Assembly: GCF_000143415.4 (NCBI RefSeq)
Contig: NW_003314332.1
Location: forward strand, 471,494 to 535,493
Reading direction: 5' to 3'
Length of the DNA stretch: 64,000 nt
From: Selaginella moellendorffii
Taxonomy: Eukaryota > Streptophyta > Lycopodiopsida > Selaginellales > Selaginellaceae
The notes below the pieces were generated by a model that searched no databases, was not told where the DNA came from, and saw nothing but the letters and a program-made list of their open reading frames with translations. This document shows, piece by piece, positions 1-10,860 of this stretch. The translations under genes were made by a program, and so were the position numbers. Numbering within the stretch: the first letter of the stretch is position 1; each line of letters opens with the position of its first letter.

Positions 1-2052
1 ATACCAAGTAAAGTTCTTGCCCTTGCTTGCAAAACAGTGACAAATAAATAGAACAAAAAATGTAGAGAAGAGAAGGAGATAAGAAGAATGAAAAGAGAAT
101 AGAAGAGAATTTAGCCTCAAACCCTAAAGGCATGAGTAAGAATAATCATATGTCACTCTCTCAACTCTACTTTGCACAAATAATCATAAGCGGGAGAAAA
201 AATGGTTAATTCAATACAAATGCATACAATAGTGAGTAAGGGTTATTTTTCAGCACGTTTAAGTGCTACTTATATACTACATGATTTTATATTCATTTCT
301 AACTACTTAATAATGAACATTGACTAAGTCAAGTCTTCTTCTTTGGATGCCTAATCTTAGGTGTAACTCCATTTTGCCTAAGCCTTCTTCTTTTGCCCTA
401 CTTGAGAAGATACACAAGATAAAACATTTACCTCTTCATTAGCTCTTCTCACCTAAATGTTATTACATACAATTGCAACTTCCATATTGTCAAATCTCCT
501 TCAGCATGCTGCTCTTAGGAGAACTCTTGGTCCAAATATCAACACTACACACCTTTGCATAGTACACAATCCAAGTATGAGCCTCACCAATTCATGGAAT
601 TGGTTGGAGACTAGGGCTATGATCAACAACATGAGCATAAAGTGAGTGGTTAAACACCATTAACCTAGGACCATCTACAAAGTTGTTGCTATATAGAAAA
701 AAGTGCTATAGTTTAGTTGTTTCACTATAAGCAACTAGTAGAGGAAGGTGACTTCCATTGCAATATAAACAACTAGTAGGGGTGAATAGGTCAAATCCCT
801 ACTAAAACATTCATAGTGATTTCTTATGTTCAACCTACTTTTGAGTCATATGCAAATCTTTTTAAGCATCATGATATGAAATTAAAGCATTGAGAGAGCT
901 AGATTGAAAATCAATAGCAACAAAGGATAAACTCAATAGGATGCATTAGAGACATGACTCTAAACAATAGTTCACTTACACTTGCTGTGAACACCATGTT
1001 AAAATAGGTGTGCCAAAAAATGATAATTTGGTTTATTTGCTATGAGCAACAAGAGTAAGAGGTGAGAATATAATGCTTTAGAAAAAGTAGTATGGTATGC
1101 AATTTGGTCAATTGTCCATTTGGTTTGCAACATTAACAACTTGCTTGAATGCATGGGATGAATGGGTCTATGGGGCCATAAATGGCATTCCACACATAGC
1201 ATGGGCCCCATCCATGGCATAAGGAATGGATATTCATGATATACTATACCTATGTTTTTTCCACACTGATATTACATATGGACCAATAGCAGCCAGACAC
1301 ATGTTGTGAGTGAAATAGAATGCTTTATTTTCTACCCTTTTACGAATTGCACACCATAAGATTTAGGTTCCTAGTGGAAAAATCACTTGGTGAGATGTCA
1401 TGGCAGCTCTCACTAATAATACCTTGAATCAAGCTGAATCATCCATATGCTTCAAAGACCAAGCCAAAATCCAAGGAGACCACATACCCACACTGTAAAA
1501 AGGCCAATTATGAAGAAGATTAAATACCCCTCTTATGCAAAATTGAAGTTTCAAAAAGCCAATTTAGATAGAGCTAAAGTTTGTTCATTCTTTCCTAAGT
1601 ATGATTTAATATTTACTTGAGATTCATGTTTGTTTAAGATGTTCTTGTAAGCACTAAGATCTTTAGACTCAGAAGATCTGCTGCCAGAACAACACCAATG
1701 ACACTTCCAGAATAACCCCTCATGCTCATCATCAAAATCAAGTCGGGTATAGAGTGCTGGAGCAACAGCAAGATTTTATTGCCTTGGGGGAGAAATCCTC
1801 CCTCATTTGAATCCACTATAGAAAAAAAGAAATCCATTCATACTGAAAATCTCAAGAATGACAAAAATGAAGTTTGTTGTGGGTGTTATGGCATACATGG
1901 TCATAATTGTATCAATTTCTAGTTATAAATGTAATATTAGAAGTATTTTGCAATATCTAAAAGTTCAGAGGGTTTAGATTTCACTTCGTGGTTATCCTAT
2001 GGTTTTTTTTTTCTTGCAATTTTAAAAATTCTAAGGGGCTTTTATGAAATTT
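1..2052. other. AT-rich gene-poor stretch
   Basis: No open reading frame here resembles a protein I know. The longest frames are 60-90 codons, low-complexity and lack splice-consistent partners. The DNA is AT-rich, like the other transposon-rich intergenic blocks of the window. It may hold decayed transposon sequence, but I cannot name a family. Confidence 0.6.
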
Positions 2053-2485
2053 TCCCTTTATTTTATTGAGATAGGAATAATGATATTAACTGTTGTCCAG
2101 ATATTCTTAGCACCTGTGATATTGGAATTAAATCCGGTATTTTAACTTTATATGAATTTGCATACTGATAATCTCAGATGTATTGTTGAGGTTACAAATA
2201 TATTTCATTTGGATATGGTGATTGATATTAATTATCAGAATGATGATATTAACATGTGACATTTTAATTGGTTTGCAGCAAGTGATCATGTGATAAAGAA
2301 AATACATTATTATAAGTTTAAAAGCTATAATAGTGGTGGTATACTTGGAAATGAATATCATTGTGAAGGTCTAGCACTGTTTATCAAAATCCAAGAAATC
2401 ATGTCACTTGGGATGAAATGCATTATACTCAACATTTCTATGAGGCATCATTTAATTTGTTCTGCATGGCAATTTTACCCTCTTA
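2053..2485 (+). pseudogene. GDSL-esterase-like gene remnant
   Basis: The DNA aligns by eye to the C-terminal half of the two intact GDSL genes at 28927-30099 and 43260-44423. The matching parts are the stretch around the GxND block (2062-2100), then KSGIL-like sequence near 2135, the DINYQNDDIN stretch (2224-2256), HYKFKSY (2305-2325), YHCEGLAL (2357-2380) and the end near FVLHGNF (2455-2475). Frameshifts, an in-frame stop near 2258 and internal deletions (for example between about 2100 and 2180) break it. No 5' half was seen. It is a dead third copy of the family, on the + strand. The only open frame it leaves (2290-2565) is mostly out of register and should not be annotated as a gene. Confidence 0.8.
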
Positions 2486-2871
2486 ACTTTGAAAATGGTT
2501 TAAGTGAATTATGTGATTTAGATAATTCTAATAAAATCTTAAATTCTCGGGTCCATAAAATTTAGATCGGTTCCTCCAGTTGGAGATATCCTCTATAAAA
2601 CGTTGCGATGCCCCCATGGAGTTGAAGCTTAATCCAGCTTCTTTGCCTAGGATCATCACAGTGCAATCATTGGCGTGAGGTTGTCCACTATGAGTGACTG
2701 CCTCAATATGGCCTTGAAGTTGGCCATTGTTTAAGGCTTTCTCTCGATGTATGGACTGGTTTCTGAAGATCGATTAGTTTATCCTCATGTATAATTCTTC
2801 AAAGAACTTGATAATTCACGTTTGACATTGTCAAATACAACGATTTATTATTCTTTTTCTACTCTGCTCGC

Positions 2872-2928
2872 GAGCTTGACTCTTCATGGCAAAGTTTTGA
2901 TCAAGCTTCGCCATGAAGAGTCAAGCTC
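2872..2928. repeat. perfect 19-bp inverted repeat with 19-nt loop
   Basis: The left arm at 2872-2890 (GAGCTTGACTCTTCATGGC) is the exact reverse complement of 2910-2928. The loop is 2891-2909. It ends 36 bp before the ATG at 2965, so it could fold in the 5' leader or promoter of that gene. A TATAAAA sequence follows at about 2936-2942. Confidence 0.9.
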
Positions 2929-2964
2929 ATAGTGATATAAAATTAGAGACTGCCCAAGGTATCC

Positions 2965-3873
2965 ATGGAGTCTCATTCTTCGTTTATCATTCTAAATTCC
3001 AGAGACGAACAGCGCTTGTCTGTGTTTGACACCAACAAGGAGGAGTGGAATGAATGGCCAATGCGCCACGCTCACGACCATTTGCAGCTCTCTTGCCCCT
3101 CTTCTCGCTTGCTGTGCTTCACCCAAGGTACGAGCATCCATGTCTATCACGCACAAACAAACCAGTGCTTGGAGCTAGCAAATATTCCAAGTGATCGTAT
3201 CAAAGAGGGCTTCTTCCAGATCTGGCACTGCTCCTTGTGCCCGGATAATCAGAGCTTGGAGCTAGTGATATACGACGAAGTAGAGCGCGAGGTGCTTTTA
3301 TACAACTCGGGCACTGGAGCTCTGGACCGAAAGAACAAACTCGATAGTGGCGAGTTGGAGCTCTTGATGGATGTTTGGCCTGGTTGGAACAGCAACACAG
3401 CCTACCTCCTCTACTGTTGTTGCGAGCTAGCCACTTACGATCTGGCAAGCCATGAATTGTCCTTCGCAAAGCTGGAGATCCCGGAAGGTTGTATCTCGGA
3501 TGCTTCTCTCGACTTAAATATGTCGGTGGTGGCGTGCAAGAACAACGCATTCATGGTAAGCTATCTACTGGTGGGAGATTGTTATCATGGGGAATTCGAT
3601 CACATTGGTATATGGAAGCTGGATGGGGAAAAGTGGGAACTGGTATCTAAAGTTTCACACTCGGATGGGTACGATGACGAGGAGATGTTGAAAGTGGAAG
3701 AAGAATATGAGTGGAGATTTAGTTGCTGCAGCGATGGATTTGACAAGATTTGTATCGCTATTGACAAGTGTGAGTTCATGTGGATGTATAGTGTGGAAGC
3801 CGACGCATGGAGAAAACTTCCAAGCTATCCTCAGGCTAAAACTAAAATGCTTGACAAGATCATGTTCTTCTAA
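2965..3873 (+). CDS. F-box-associated/kelch-like beta-propeller protein without F-box
   Basis: Single-exon frame of 302 residues starting at an ATG. The sequence has the irregular tryptophan-rich repeats of plant F-box-associated or kelch-type C-terminal domains, for example the segments ending in KEEWNEWP near residue 30, IGIWKLDGEKWELV near 220 and DAWRKLP near 287. These are typical of the substrate-binding part of SCF ubiquitin-ligase F-box proteins. No F-box is visible at the N terminus, and none is in the 500 bp upstream, so it is either an F-box-less paralogue or a 5'-truncated one. A 19-bp inverted repeat lies just upstream. Codon use is normal for the window. A precise family cannot be assigned by eye; a divergent galactose-oxidase/kelch protein is the alternative. 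Confidence 0.6.
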   Translation: MESHSSFIILNSRDEQRLSVFDTNKEEWNEWPMRHAHDHLQLSCPSSRLLCFTQGTSIHVYHAQTNQCLELANIPSDRIKEGFFQIWHCSLCPDNQSLELVIYDEVEREVLLYNSGTGALDRKNKLDSGELELLMDVWPGWNSNTAYLLYCCCELATYDLASHELSFAKLEIPEGCISDASLDLNMSVVACKNNAFMVSYLLVGDCYHGEFDHIGIWKLDGEKWELVSKVSHSDGYDDEEMLKVEEEYEWRFSCCSDGFDKICIAIDKCEFMWMYSVEADAWRKLPSYPQAKTKMLDKIMFF

Positions 3874-4019
3874 CAAGCTAGAGCTGGAATAAATTCGCAA
3901 TTTGCTTTGAAAGAAGGGTAGGGTTCTTCATTCTTTTCTTCTTGAGAATGCGTGCTTGGGTAAGGATCGTTTCTAGAGCTAGTCTCGAGTTTTATCTCAC
4001 TCCTCTAGACCAGAGCTGA

Positions 4020-6406
4020 ATGAGGGCGATCTTCTGGGGCATTCTATGCCGGCGCTCTTGTGCTTGTAGCTCGGAGGAAGTAAGCAGAAGAGTCTCCAAG
4101 GAAGACCATACACTCGTGAGCTTTTCTTCTTTTCTTTGCTTTCTTGTAAGAAAGATGATGTTTCTATACTCGAGCAGGCTATCTGGAGCTCACCGAGACG
4201 GTGGTGGCCGAGGCCAAGCTTTCGCGATGAAGAGGTTGGAAGTCTTTGTTATAATTCTTGCGAGATAACAGAAGATTTTCGGCTTAAACCAGGCACGGGC
4301 ATTCTCCTCTCCGGATTGAAGGCATGCAGCAGCCTGAGAGACCTCGAGCTTGGCCACAGACTTCGCAGAAATGCTCTCGAAAACAAGCACATCTACGTCG
4401 CCAACTCGCTCGCAAACATGTATGCCAAGTGTGGCAACATGCCGGAAGCTTTCTCGGTGTTCCACGCAATGCCTCGTCGCAACCAGGCATCGTGGAACAC
4501 CTTGATAGTTGGATACGCAGAGAATGGAGAGAGCGGCACAGCGCTGGAGGTTTTCTCTCGCATGGAAGAGCCGCAAAGGAACGCTCTCACTTTTGTGGCG
4601 GCGTCCATGGCTTGTGCGAGCTTGGCAGCGCAGGAGGAGGGCCGGCTCGTGGATGGAAGCTTGGTGAAGTTGGATTGCCTGGAGAGAGGCATGGAGGTCC
4701 ACTCTTGCGCGTCCAAGGCTGGGTGTGACTCGGAGCTCTTGGTGGCGAGCAGCCTGGTTGATATGTACGCGAAGTGTGGGAGCATGGCGAACGCTCGCAA
4801 CGTTTTCAGCTCGATGCTTCACAGGGACGTGGTTTGCTGGACGAGTTTGATCCAGGGATACGCAGAGAATGGACAGGGCGAGGAGGCTCTGGATTTGTTT
4901 TCAGCCATGTCTGGCGAGTGCGAGCCAAATGCCCGGACTTTCGTGGCCGTGCTGCTCGCCTGCGCGAGCTTGGCTTCTCGAGAAGTTGGCCGGATGATCG
5001 CAGATCATGGGAAAGCTAGTGTGAAAGTCAGGGGCTTGGAGATTGCAATGGCTACACACTCGAGAGCTGCGAAGATGATCAATTGTCTGGAGCTGGACGT
5101 TTTCGTGGCGAGCAGCTTGGTAGATGCCTACGCAAAGTGTGGGAGCTTGGTGGACGCTCGCATGGCGTTTGATAGAATGCGGCACAGGGACGTGGTTCTT
5201 TGGACTTCTCTGCTGCTCGGCTATGTTGACAATGAAGAGTGCGAGCTGGCTCTCGAGCTATTCGAGTTTATGGTTGCCGAAGGTTGTGAACCGGGTGCTC
5301 AGAGTTTTGTTGCTGGATTGGTGGCATGCGCGAGATTGGCAGTCGAGGAAGAAGAAGAGACCACGCAAAGTATAGAAGGAAGGCGAGTGAAACTGACAAG
5401 CCTCGACAAAGGAATGGCGATCCATTCTCGAGCTCACACAAACTTGGGCTGTTGCGACTCCAACGTTTTCCTGGGAAACACGCTGGTGGACATGTACTCC
5501 AAGTGTGGCAGCCTCCTCGACGCTCGGATCGTCTTCGACCGGATGTTCCACCGCAGCATCGCGTCCTGGAACGCACTGATAGCAGGGTATGCTGAGAACC
5601 GAGAAGCCGAGCTCGCGCTGGAGCTCTTCTCGCGGCTCGAGTGCGCTCCAAACGCGGTAACTTACGCTGCCGCGCTGCTGGCCTGCACGGAGCTGGCGAC
5701 TCTAGAGTCCGGGAAGGCAATCCACGCTGCTATCATCCGCTGCGCGCTCGAGAGCGATGAATTGGTGGCGAACAAGCTGGTGGATCTCTACGGCAGGTGT
5801 GGCTGCATGGTGGACGCGGAGATCATCGTTTCTACGCTTGGAGAGCCGACGGTAGTGGCTTGGAACGCACTGATAGCAGGATATAGTCGCCAGGCCGAGG
5901 CTTCGAGCCGGGCTTTTAGCGCGTTCCAGAGGATGCGAGAGGAAGAATCAGTGGCTCCAAACGAGGTAACGTTTCTTTTGGTTCTCACAGCTTGCAGCCA
6001 TGCCGGTTTAGTCGACATGGGCCAGGCTTGCTTCGATGCCATGGTTTCTACGTACAAACTCACGCCTGGTATCGAGCACTATCACTGCTTGGCTGATATC
6101 TTTGGCCGTGCGAACCAGCTCGAGAGAGCTGTGGAGATTGTGACGAGCATGCCTTACAAGGCCACCTCGGTCAGCTGGAAAACAATCCTGGCCTCGTGTC
6201 GAAAGTGGCGGAATGTAGAAGCTGGGAAGTTTGCGTTTGATTCGCTACTTGCGCTTGAGGTTGATGGTCACAAGACTGCGGCATTTTTGCTCATGGCGAG
6301 TTTGTATGGGAGCCTTGATATGTGGAAGGAACAAGCCAAAGTGCTCGAGGCCAGGAATATGCTCTTCGTAGATTCAGAGAGAGAAAAATTTGGAAACAAA
6401 GAATGA
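4020..6406 (+). CDS. PLS-type pentatricopeptide repeat protein (PPR-1)
   Basis: PPR proteins bind organellar RNA, one repeat per base, and act in mitochondria or chloroplasts. The long frame has no ATG for its first 90 codons, so I propose a short first exon at 4020-4115 (ATG, basic Cys/Arg/Ser-rich leader fitting an organellar transit peptide), a 62-nt GT-AG intron (4116-4177) and exon 2 from 4178 to the stop. This is phase 0 and gives about 774 residues. Repeats show the usual LVDMYAKCGS and VVCWTSLIQGYAENG signatures, with about eight units. Repeats are interrupted by unusual 20-30-residue linkers (around 4630-4690, 4980-5050 and 5340-5400). The C terminus has an E-like tail (GIEHYHCLADIFGR, MPYKATSVSWKTILASCR) but no DYW domain. 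An alternative acceptor at 4150 would add nine residues. Confidence 0.85.
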
Positions 6407-6689
6407 TCCTGAATTGAGTCGATTCAATCGAGGAATAGAGAAAAATACCAGACGTGTCTTGACCATTGTCCATGTGTTTTGTGTGAGCTCAAGACGATAC
6501 AGCCTTGATTATCGTAGAAGGTTTATAAGAGGATGCTGACTTTAGGAAAAGTACATCGGATGGCTGAAAGGAATTTTTCGGTTGTGGTACTGCTTCCTTT
6601 GGCTTGAGATCCTGCACGCTTCAAGGCTTTAGCAACTCAGACTGGGCGGGATGTCCTACAATCTGGTGGAGCAGTAAAAAACACACTGT
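6407..6689. other. spacer downstream of PPR-1
   Basis: Contains the PPR-1 3' flank and then uncharacterised sequence that grades into the Copia remnant. I see nothing else in it. Confidence 0.5.
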
Positions 6690-7893
6690 GGCAGCGACTG
6701 TGAGTTCAGCCTGCCTTGCCTAGGAATTGGCTTACCAGGCTCACAGAGTAAGCAAGGTGCAGACCACAAGATACGTAAGGCTGCCAATGGCACTGCAATA
6801 AAGTACAGCTGCCCATCTTGTTTTTCTCTTGCTCTGTAAAAGGAGAATTTTCACGAGAGAGTTTCAAACCTACGACCATCGGTGTTGGAGCAGGAGAGCA
6901 TCGCTCCATGGAAAATTGTTGGAGGATATCCTTGATATACTTGTTCTGGTGAAGAACGAGAGAGCTGTCATGGCGGTCAAGCTAGATCCCGAGGCAGTAG
7001 TGTGCCTTTCCTAAATCTTTCATCTCAAAGTGAGAAGAGAAGATCTTGACTTGATCTCAGCCAGAAAACTTGCACTGTTGCAAACGAGCAAGGAATCATC
7101 AACATAAACAGCAATATAGATTGTGTCCTCTCCAACTTTCTTGTTTTTGCTTCTGAAAAATCCACTTGTGAGTAAAGTCTTCAAGCTTTTTGTACCACTG
7201 GCAAGAAGCTTGTTTCAATTCATAAATTGCCTTGTTGAGTCTCCAGACATGGCTTTCCCTTCCCGGAACTTTGTAGCCTTCTGGCTGCATTTCTTCCTCA
7301 AGTTCTCCATTGAGGAATGCAGCCAGCAATGTACGGATTGTGGTCAGTTTCACCACATATGCAAAGGTGTCAGTGTAATCAGTCCCAGTTACTTGTTATG
7401 GAACAGTCTGGATTTGTGGGAATCCACATGGATTTCACCAGCTTTCTGCCAAGAGGAGCTTTGGAGACTAGATAAAAAGTGTGATTTTTGACAAGAGAAG
7501 TGTACTCTTCATCAAAATCCAAATGCCACTTTTCCTTGTCTTTTGAAGCCATAGCCTCACCATAGCTGTGTGGAATGTGAGAAAGTTCCACCCTAGCAAG
7601 TAAGGTTTGAACCAAGGACTCTGGTGCATCTTGGACGGCAGCAAGCATCGTCTCAATAAGCTGGTTGAGCGTCTAAGAACTGGTGGTTCTTGTGGCTGTG
7701 CATCTGGTTGTGGCAGCACAGAAAATTGAAGGTCACCAACCTGGAATGAGTGGTGGATTGTCTCCCGAAACCATAGCGCCAGGTGCAACAACGCTTGCTG
7801 GTGCTGGAAGAGGTGGCTGAACCATGATTGGAACAATGTGGGAGTGAACAAGACCACACAGCCGCGACGGATCGTCACGATAAACTCATACAT
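6690..7893 (-). mobile_element. Ty1/Copia retrotransposon pol remnant (reverse transcriptase/RNase H)
   Basis: Read on the minus strand in several frames, the stretch gives Copia polymerase motifs in order. Near 7690 there is a linker with RRST, then the N-terminal reverse-transcriptase segment (EAMASKDKEKWHLDFDEEY, 7379-7648). Next come [27 protein letters not shown] and [11 protein letters not shown] (7099-7356). A later segment reads FEMKDLGKAHYCLGI and NKYIKDILQQFSMERC (about 6880-7050). Frameshifts and deletions remove the catalytic DD box context and the integrase, so the element is dead. No LTR was recognised at either end. Copia pol encodes reverse transcription and integration of LTR retrotransposons. 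Confidence 0.85.
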
Positions 7894-8289
7894 TTAACCG
7901 TCGTAACTACACCGTTCATAATACCACATAGCAGCGAACGATCTAATGGCAAGAGGACAGTGACAGAGGAAGAATCAAAGGGGCCAGGAAGGAACCCTTG
8001 GCTCAGGAGCGCGTGAGGGCCTTGGCAGTGCTGGTGCGAGTGGAGCGGAAAATCCAGGAGCGAAAGTGCCCACAAGTTCTTTGCCCAGCCTGCAGGAAGG
8101 TGTGCCCTTGTTGTGGCCGAGTTTTTCACTCCATTCTAAATTCTCCGTTTAATCTATGCTTACGCAGCAGGAAATTCTGGGGGCTGGGAAAACGTTCACG
8201 GGACAGAATTTCTCCACCTGAACAACAAAAGTACCCTTTTGGCCAAGGATTGCTGGCCTATACGACTCAACGTCCGGCTGCTGTGAATG
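7894..8289. other. uncharacterised stretch between pol and gag remnants
   Basis: No convincing gene. Open frames here overlap on both strands and resemble nothing recognisable. It lies between Copia-derived blocks of opposite orientation and is probably part of the same transposon debris. Confidence 0.4.
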
Positions 8290-9185
8290 TAACCCAATGG
8301 CTCGACTGGGATTCCAGGAACCGAAAAGCACTCTCAGTCATTGGGTTAGGTCTTGGGGATGAATTCGTTCATCTCCTTGATCTCAGCAAAAACAGCCCAC
8401 CAGAACTGGACATCCCCTACACAAATCTTGGCTGCAAAAGCTGCCAGCTAAGGTCATGCTAACACAAAGGTTCTTTATGCTGAGAATGCAACCCGATGAC
8501 ATGATGGCCACTTACACTGGAAAGTTTACATGATGATCACTGAGCTGAAGGATGTAGAAGCAGTAATCACCATTGATCAAGCTAAGGCATTCCTACTCAG
8601 CTCTTTCTCCCTTGAACTCCACACTTACACTGGAAAGTTTACATGATGATCACTGAGCTGAAGGATGTAGAAGCAGTAATCACCATTGATCAAGCTAAGG
8701 CATTCCTACTCAGCTCTTTCTCCCTTGAACTCCAACCTTTCACATCAATGCTCTTAGCTGTGCCTGGAAAGGACTTGGACTTACTCTATTCAGACTTGAT
8801 TGAGGAAGAATGCAAGCAGAACGAGTGGAAAGGCAAAGTGCCCTCTAAGGCTGCTTTACATGTGAAGTAAGCATTGTTTATTGGTAAGCAATGGAGTGGG
8901 AAGAAACAAAAAAAGGCGATTTTGTTTCAATCAAGTCTGAATAGAGTGAGTCCAAGTCCTTTCCAGGCACAGCTGAGAGCATCAATGTCAAAGGTTGGAG
9001 TTCAAGGGAGAAAGAGCTGAGTAGGAATGCCTTAGCTTGATCAATGGTGATTACTGCTTCTGCATCCTTCAGCTCAGTGATCATTGCTTAAACTTTCCAA
9101 TGTAAATGGCCATCATGTCATCAGGTTGCATTCTCAGCATAAAGAACCTTTGTGTTAGCATGACCTTAGCTGGCAGCTTTTCCAT
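8290..9185. mobile_element. Copia gag (UBN2-type) fragments arranged as a fold-back
   Basis: On the + strand, 8290-8460 reads like a Copia gag start (WLDWDSRNRKALSVIGLGL). It is followed in shifted frames by KLPAKVMLTQRFF, LRMQPDDMMATYTGKF and MITELKDVEAVITIDQAK (to about 8840). The same sequence occurs inverted from about 8920 to 9180, where the minus strand encodes MITELKDAEAVITIDQAK. The left arm starts near 8436 and the right arm ends near 9181. About 80 bp separates the arms, so the locus could fold into a long hairpin. The left arm also contains a 113-bp tandem duplication. Frameshifts show that neither copy is functional. Confidence 0.8.
8510..8733 (+). repeat. 113-bp tandem duplication inside the gag fragment
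   Basis: The 111 bases at 8510-8620 are repeated at 8623-8733 without a visible mismatch. Only the second copy continues into the rest of the gag sequence. The first ends abruptly after CTTGAACTCC. Confidence 0.9.
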
Positions 9186-9287
9186 ATGTCCACTATCTAT
9201 ACTATACATTTACTAAACCCCCATAACATTGTTTATAAGCTTCACACACAATTCGCAACAATAGAGCTGGCGAATGATAGCATTCAG

Positions 9288-9836
9288 CTAAAGCAAGTCT
9301 TGAATGAATTGGTCCCTGGATCTAAACAATCAGTGTCAATCAATCGAAATATTTTGACGAGAACGAGCAATGTGTACCTGTCTTGCACCTCCTTGCGATT
9401 GATCGATCGCAATGGTGATTAGAGCAAGAGAGTTTCATGAGAGATTCTCCTACCTTGAGTTCTTCCAGCAGTGATCTCGTATTGGCAATCTCCAGGTGCT
9501 TGCTCTCCAGTCTTGTCTGCGAAAGAAAGGAGATATTTCAATCGGCAATATTTTCCACCTGTCGCGACTGGATCGTGGCGTCCACCTCGAGGCACTTGAG
9601 CTCCTCCTCCGCGGATTTCTTGCGCGCTTTCTTCGTTTCCAGCTCCGATCTTGCGTGCTCCCGTTGCGACATGAGAGCTGTTCTACCTTTGCCCCTCTCC
9701 ATGGACTTCGATTTCCAGCACTGGAAAGAAGAAATCCTGCTATACCTCCGAAAGACTGATCCCTGGCGCATCCCTGGACGAGGGAAAGAATGCGGCCCTG
9801 CTGCGCTGGAGGAGGAGCAGCGGCGCCGCCCGCCAT
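9288..9836 (-). CDS. small coiled-coil protein, five exons
   Basis: Minus-strand exon model: 9836-9746, 9677-9559, 9516-9454, 9391-9378 and 9321-9288. All introns are GT-AG and the phases close, giving 106 residues. The N terminus is Ala/Pro-rich (MAGGAAAPPPAQQGR). From about residue 33 the protein is a charged heptad-like coiled coil (ARSELETKKARKKSAEEEL, then RLESKHLEIANTRSLLEEL), ending in DQFIQDLL. I do not recognise the family. Its ATG is only 51 bp from the ATG of the divergent gene at 9888, and an E2F consensus site lies between them, so cell-cycle expression is an inference. The 14-nt fourth exon and the final exon are the weakest parts of the model. Confidence 0.5.
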
Positions 9837-9887
9837 TGCAAGCGCGCGATTTGGCGCCTCAAAAGATTTTTAGGGCTCTTGAGAAGA
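9837..9887. promoter_or_regulatory. 51-bp shared promoter with E2F site
   Basis: This is the gap between divergent ATGs at 9836 (-) and 9888 (+). It contains TTTGGCGC at 9850-9857, an exact match to the E2F consensus TTTSSCGC. Both transcripts must start within or very near this gap, or within the opposite gene. Confidence 0.5.
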
Positions 9888-10860
9888 ATGGAGGAAGAAG
9901 GCGAGGGTATAGGCGCGCCGGTGACGCGCGCCGAGTTTATGCTCCAGCATCTCCTTGATGGACAGCTCTCTACTTCTGCAAGGTATGTTCGATCGATCGA
10001 TCGATGGATCGCGCGAGTCTATGGTTTATTTGGCTCACTTTCTTGCTGGATGGATAGATTAGAGCAAATGGAATTCAAGGGCGAGGCATTCACGGGGCTG
10101 GAGGAGTCTCGCAGAATTTCGCTCGCAACAGGACGAGGGGGAGATCCAAAAGCCTGAGGTGAATATTTTCTTTCTTTGTTCTGGTAGCTATAGTTTTGTG
10201 TTCTTAACATTGATGAAAAATGCAAACGCCAGAGGTATGGTCCAGGCCCGGTGTTCTTGCAAAGCCAAGAGATGGAACGAATGAAGCAAGCTCTTGCTCG
10301 AGAGAGCTCCATAGCTGTGAAGCAAGAAATGCGACGCCATTAGAAGGAGCTGGAAATTTCTTTGATCGAAGGAAAGCAAAGATTGCAAGCTATAGCACAT
10401 CTTACTGTGGAAGGTATTCTTCAGTATTTGTTTTGATCCAGGTGTTTCTCTCCGGAAACCTTTGCCTGAGCTCAGCGTCGTTTGCGCCGGAGGCTGTCGC
10501 CAACTTCCTTCCATTCTTTTAATTTTGTTTTATTTTGAAAACTAGGAACGAGCACGAATGCAACCTGGGAAAGAGATTTCGAGATCGTCATCGAAAGTGT
10601 TTTCATCCTCAGCTCCACTACTGCCGGATCTAGACACCTATCTGGATGAAACCACTCTGAACGCTATGAAAACTGGGAACGAGGAACACAATCCTCCCAT
10701 GGTGTCTGAAGAGACTATCATCTCCAACCGGCTTTCTCTCAAGGAGTTGCAGGATGGAAAGTTTCGAAACCACCATCAGGGCGTGCCTTCAAACGTAAGC
10801 TCATTCTGTGGCTTAGATCTCCTTGTCAAGCCTGAATCGCTTCTTTCTCAGGTTCTCTGA
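9888..10860 (+). pseudogene. divergent multi-exon gene, apparently broken
   Basis: The first exon begins with MEEEGEGIGAPVTRAEFML and ends at a GTATGT donor near 9979. Further coding-looking pieces follow. One at about 10065-10160 is charged (EFRSQQDEGEIQKPE in one frame). Another at about 10233-10414 reads RYGPGPVFLQSQEMERMKQA. The latter has an in-frame TAG after EMRRH at about 10338, with good coding sense continuing after it (KELEISLIEGKQRLQAIAHL). A Ser-rich open frame runs 10558-10860. I could not join these in one phase. Either the gene carries a nonsense mutation or the exon boundaries differ from mine. The product is unrecognised. Confidence 0.35.

Noticed and set aside
2290-2565. 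91-codon frame as a gene
   Set aside because: It lies in the GDSL remnant and only partly keeps the ancestral frame. The parent protein is interrupted by stops and deletions.
2872-2928. Interpretation of the hairpin as a microRNA precursor
   Set aside because: Arms of 19 bp with perfect pairing and a 19-nt loop are too short for a typical plant pre-miRNA, and no star-strand structure can be judged without small-RNA data.
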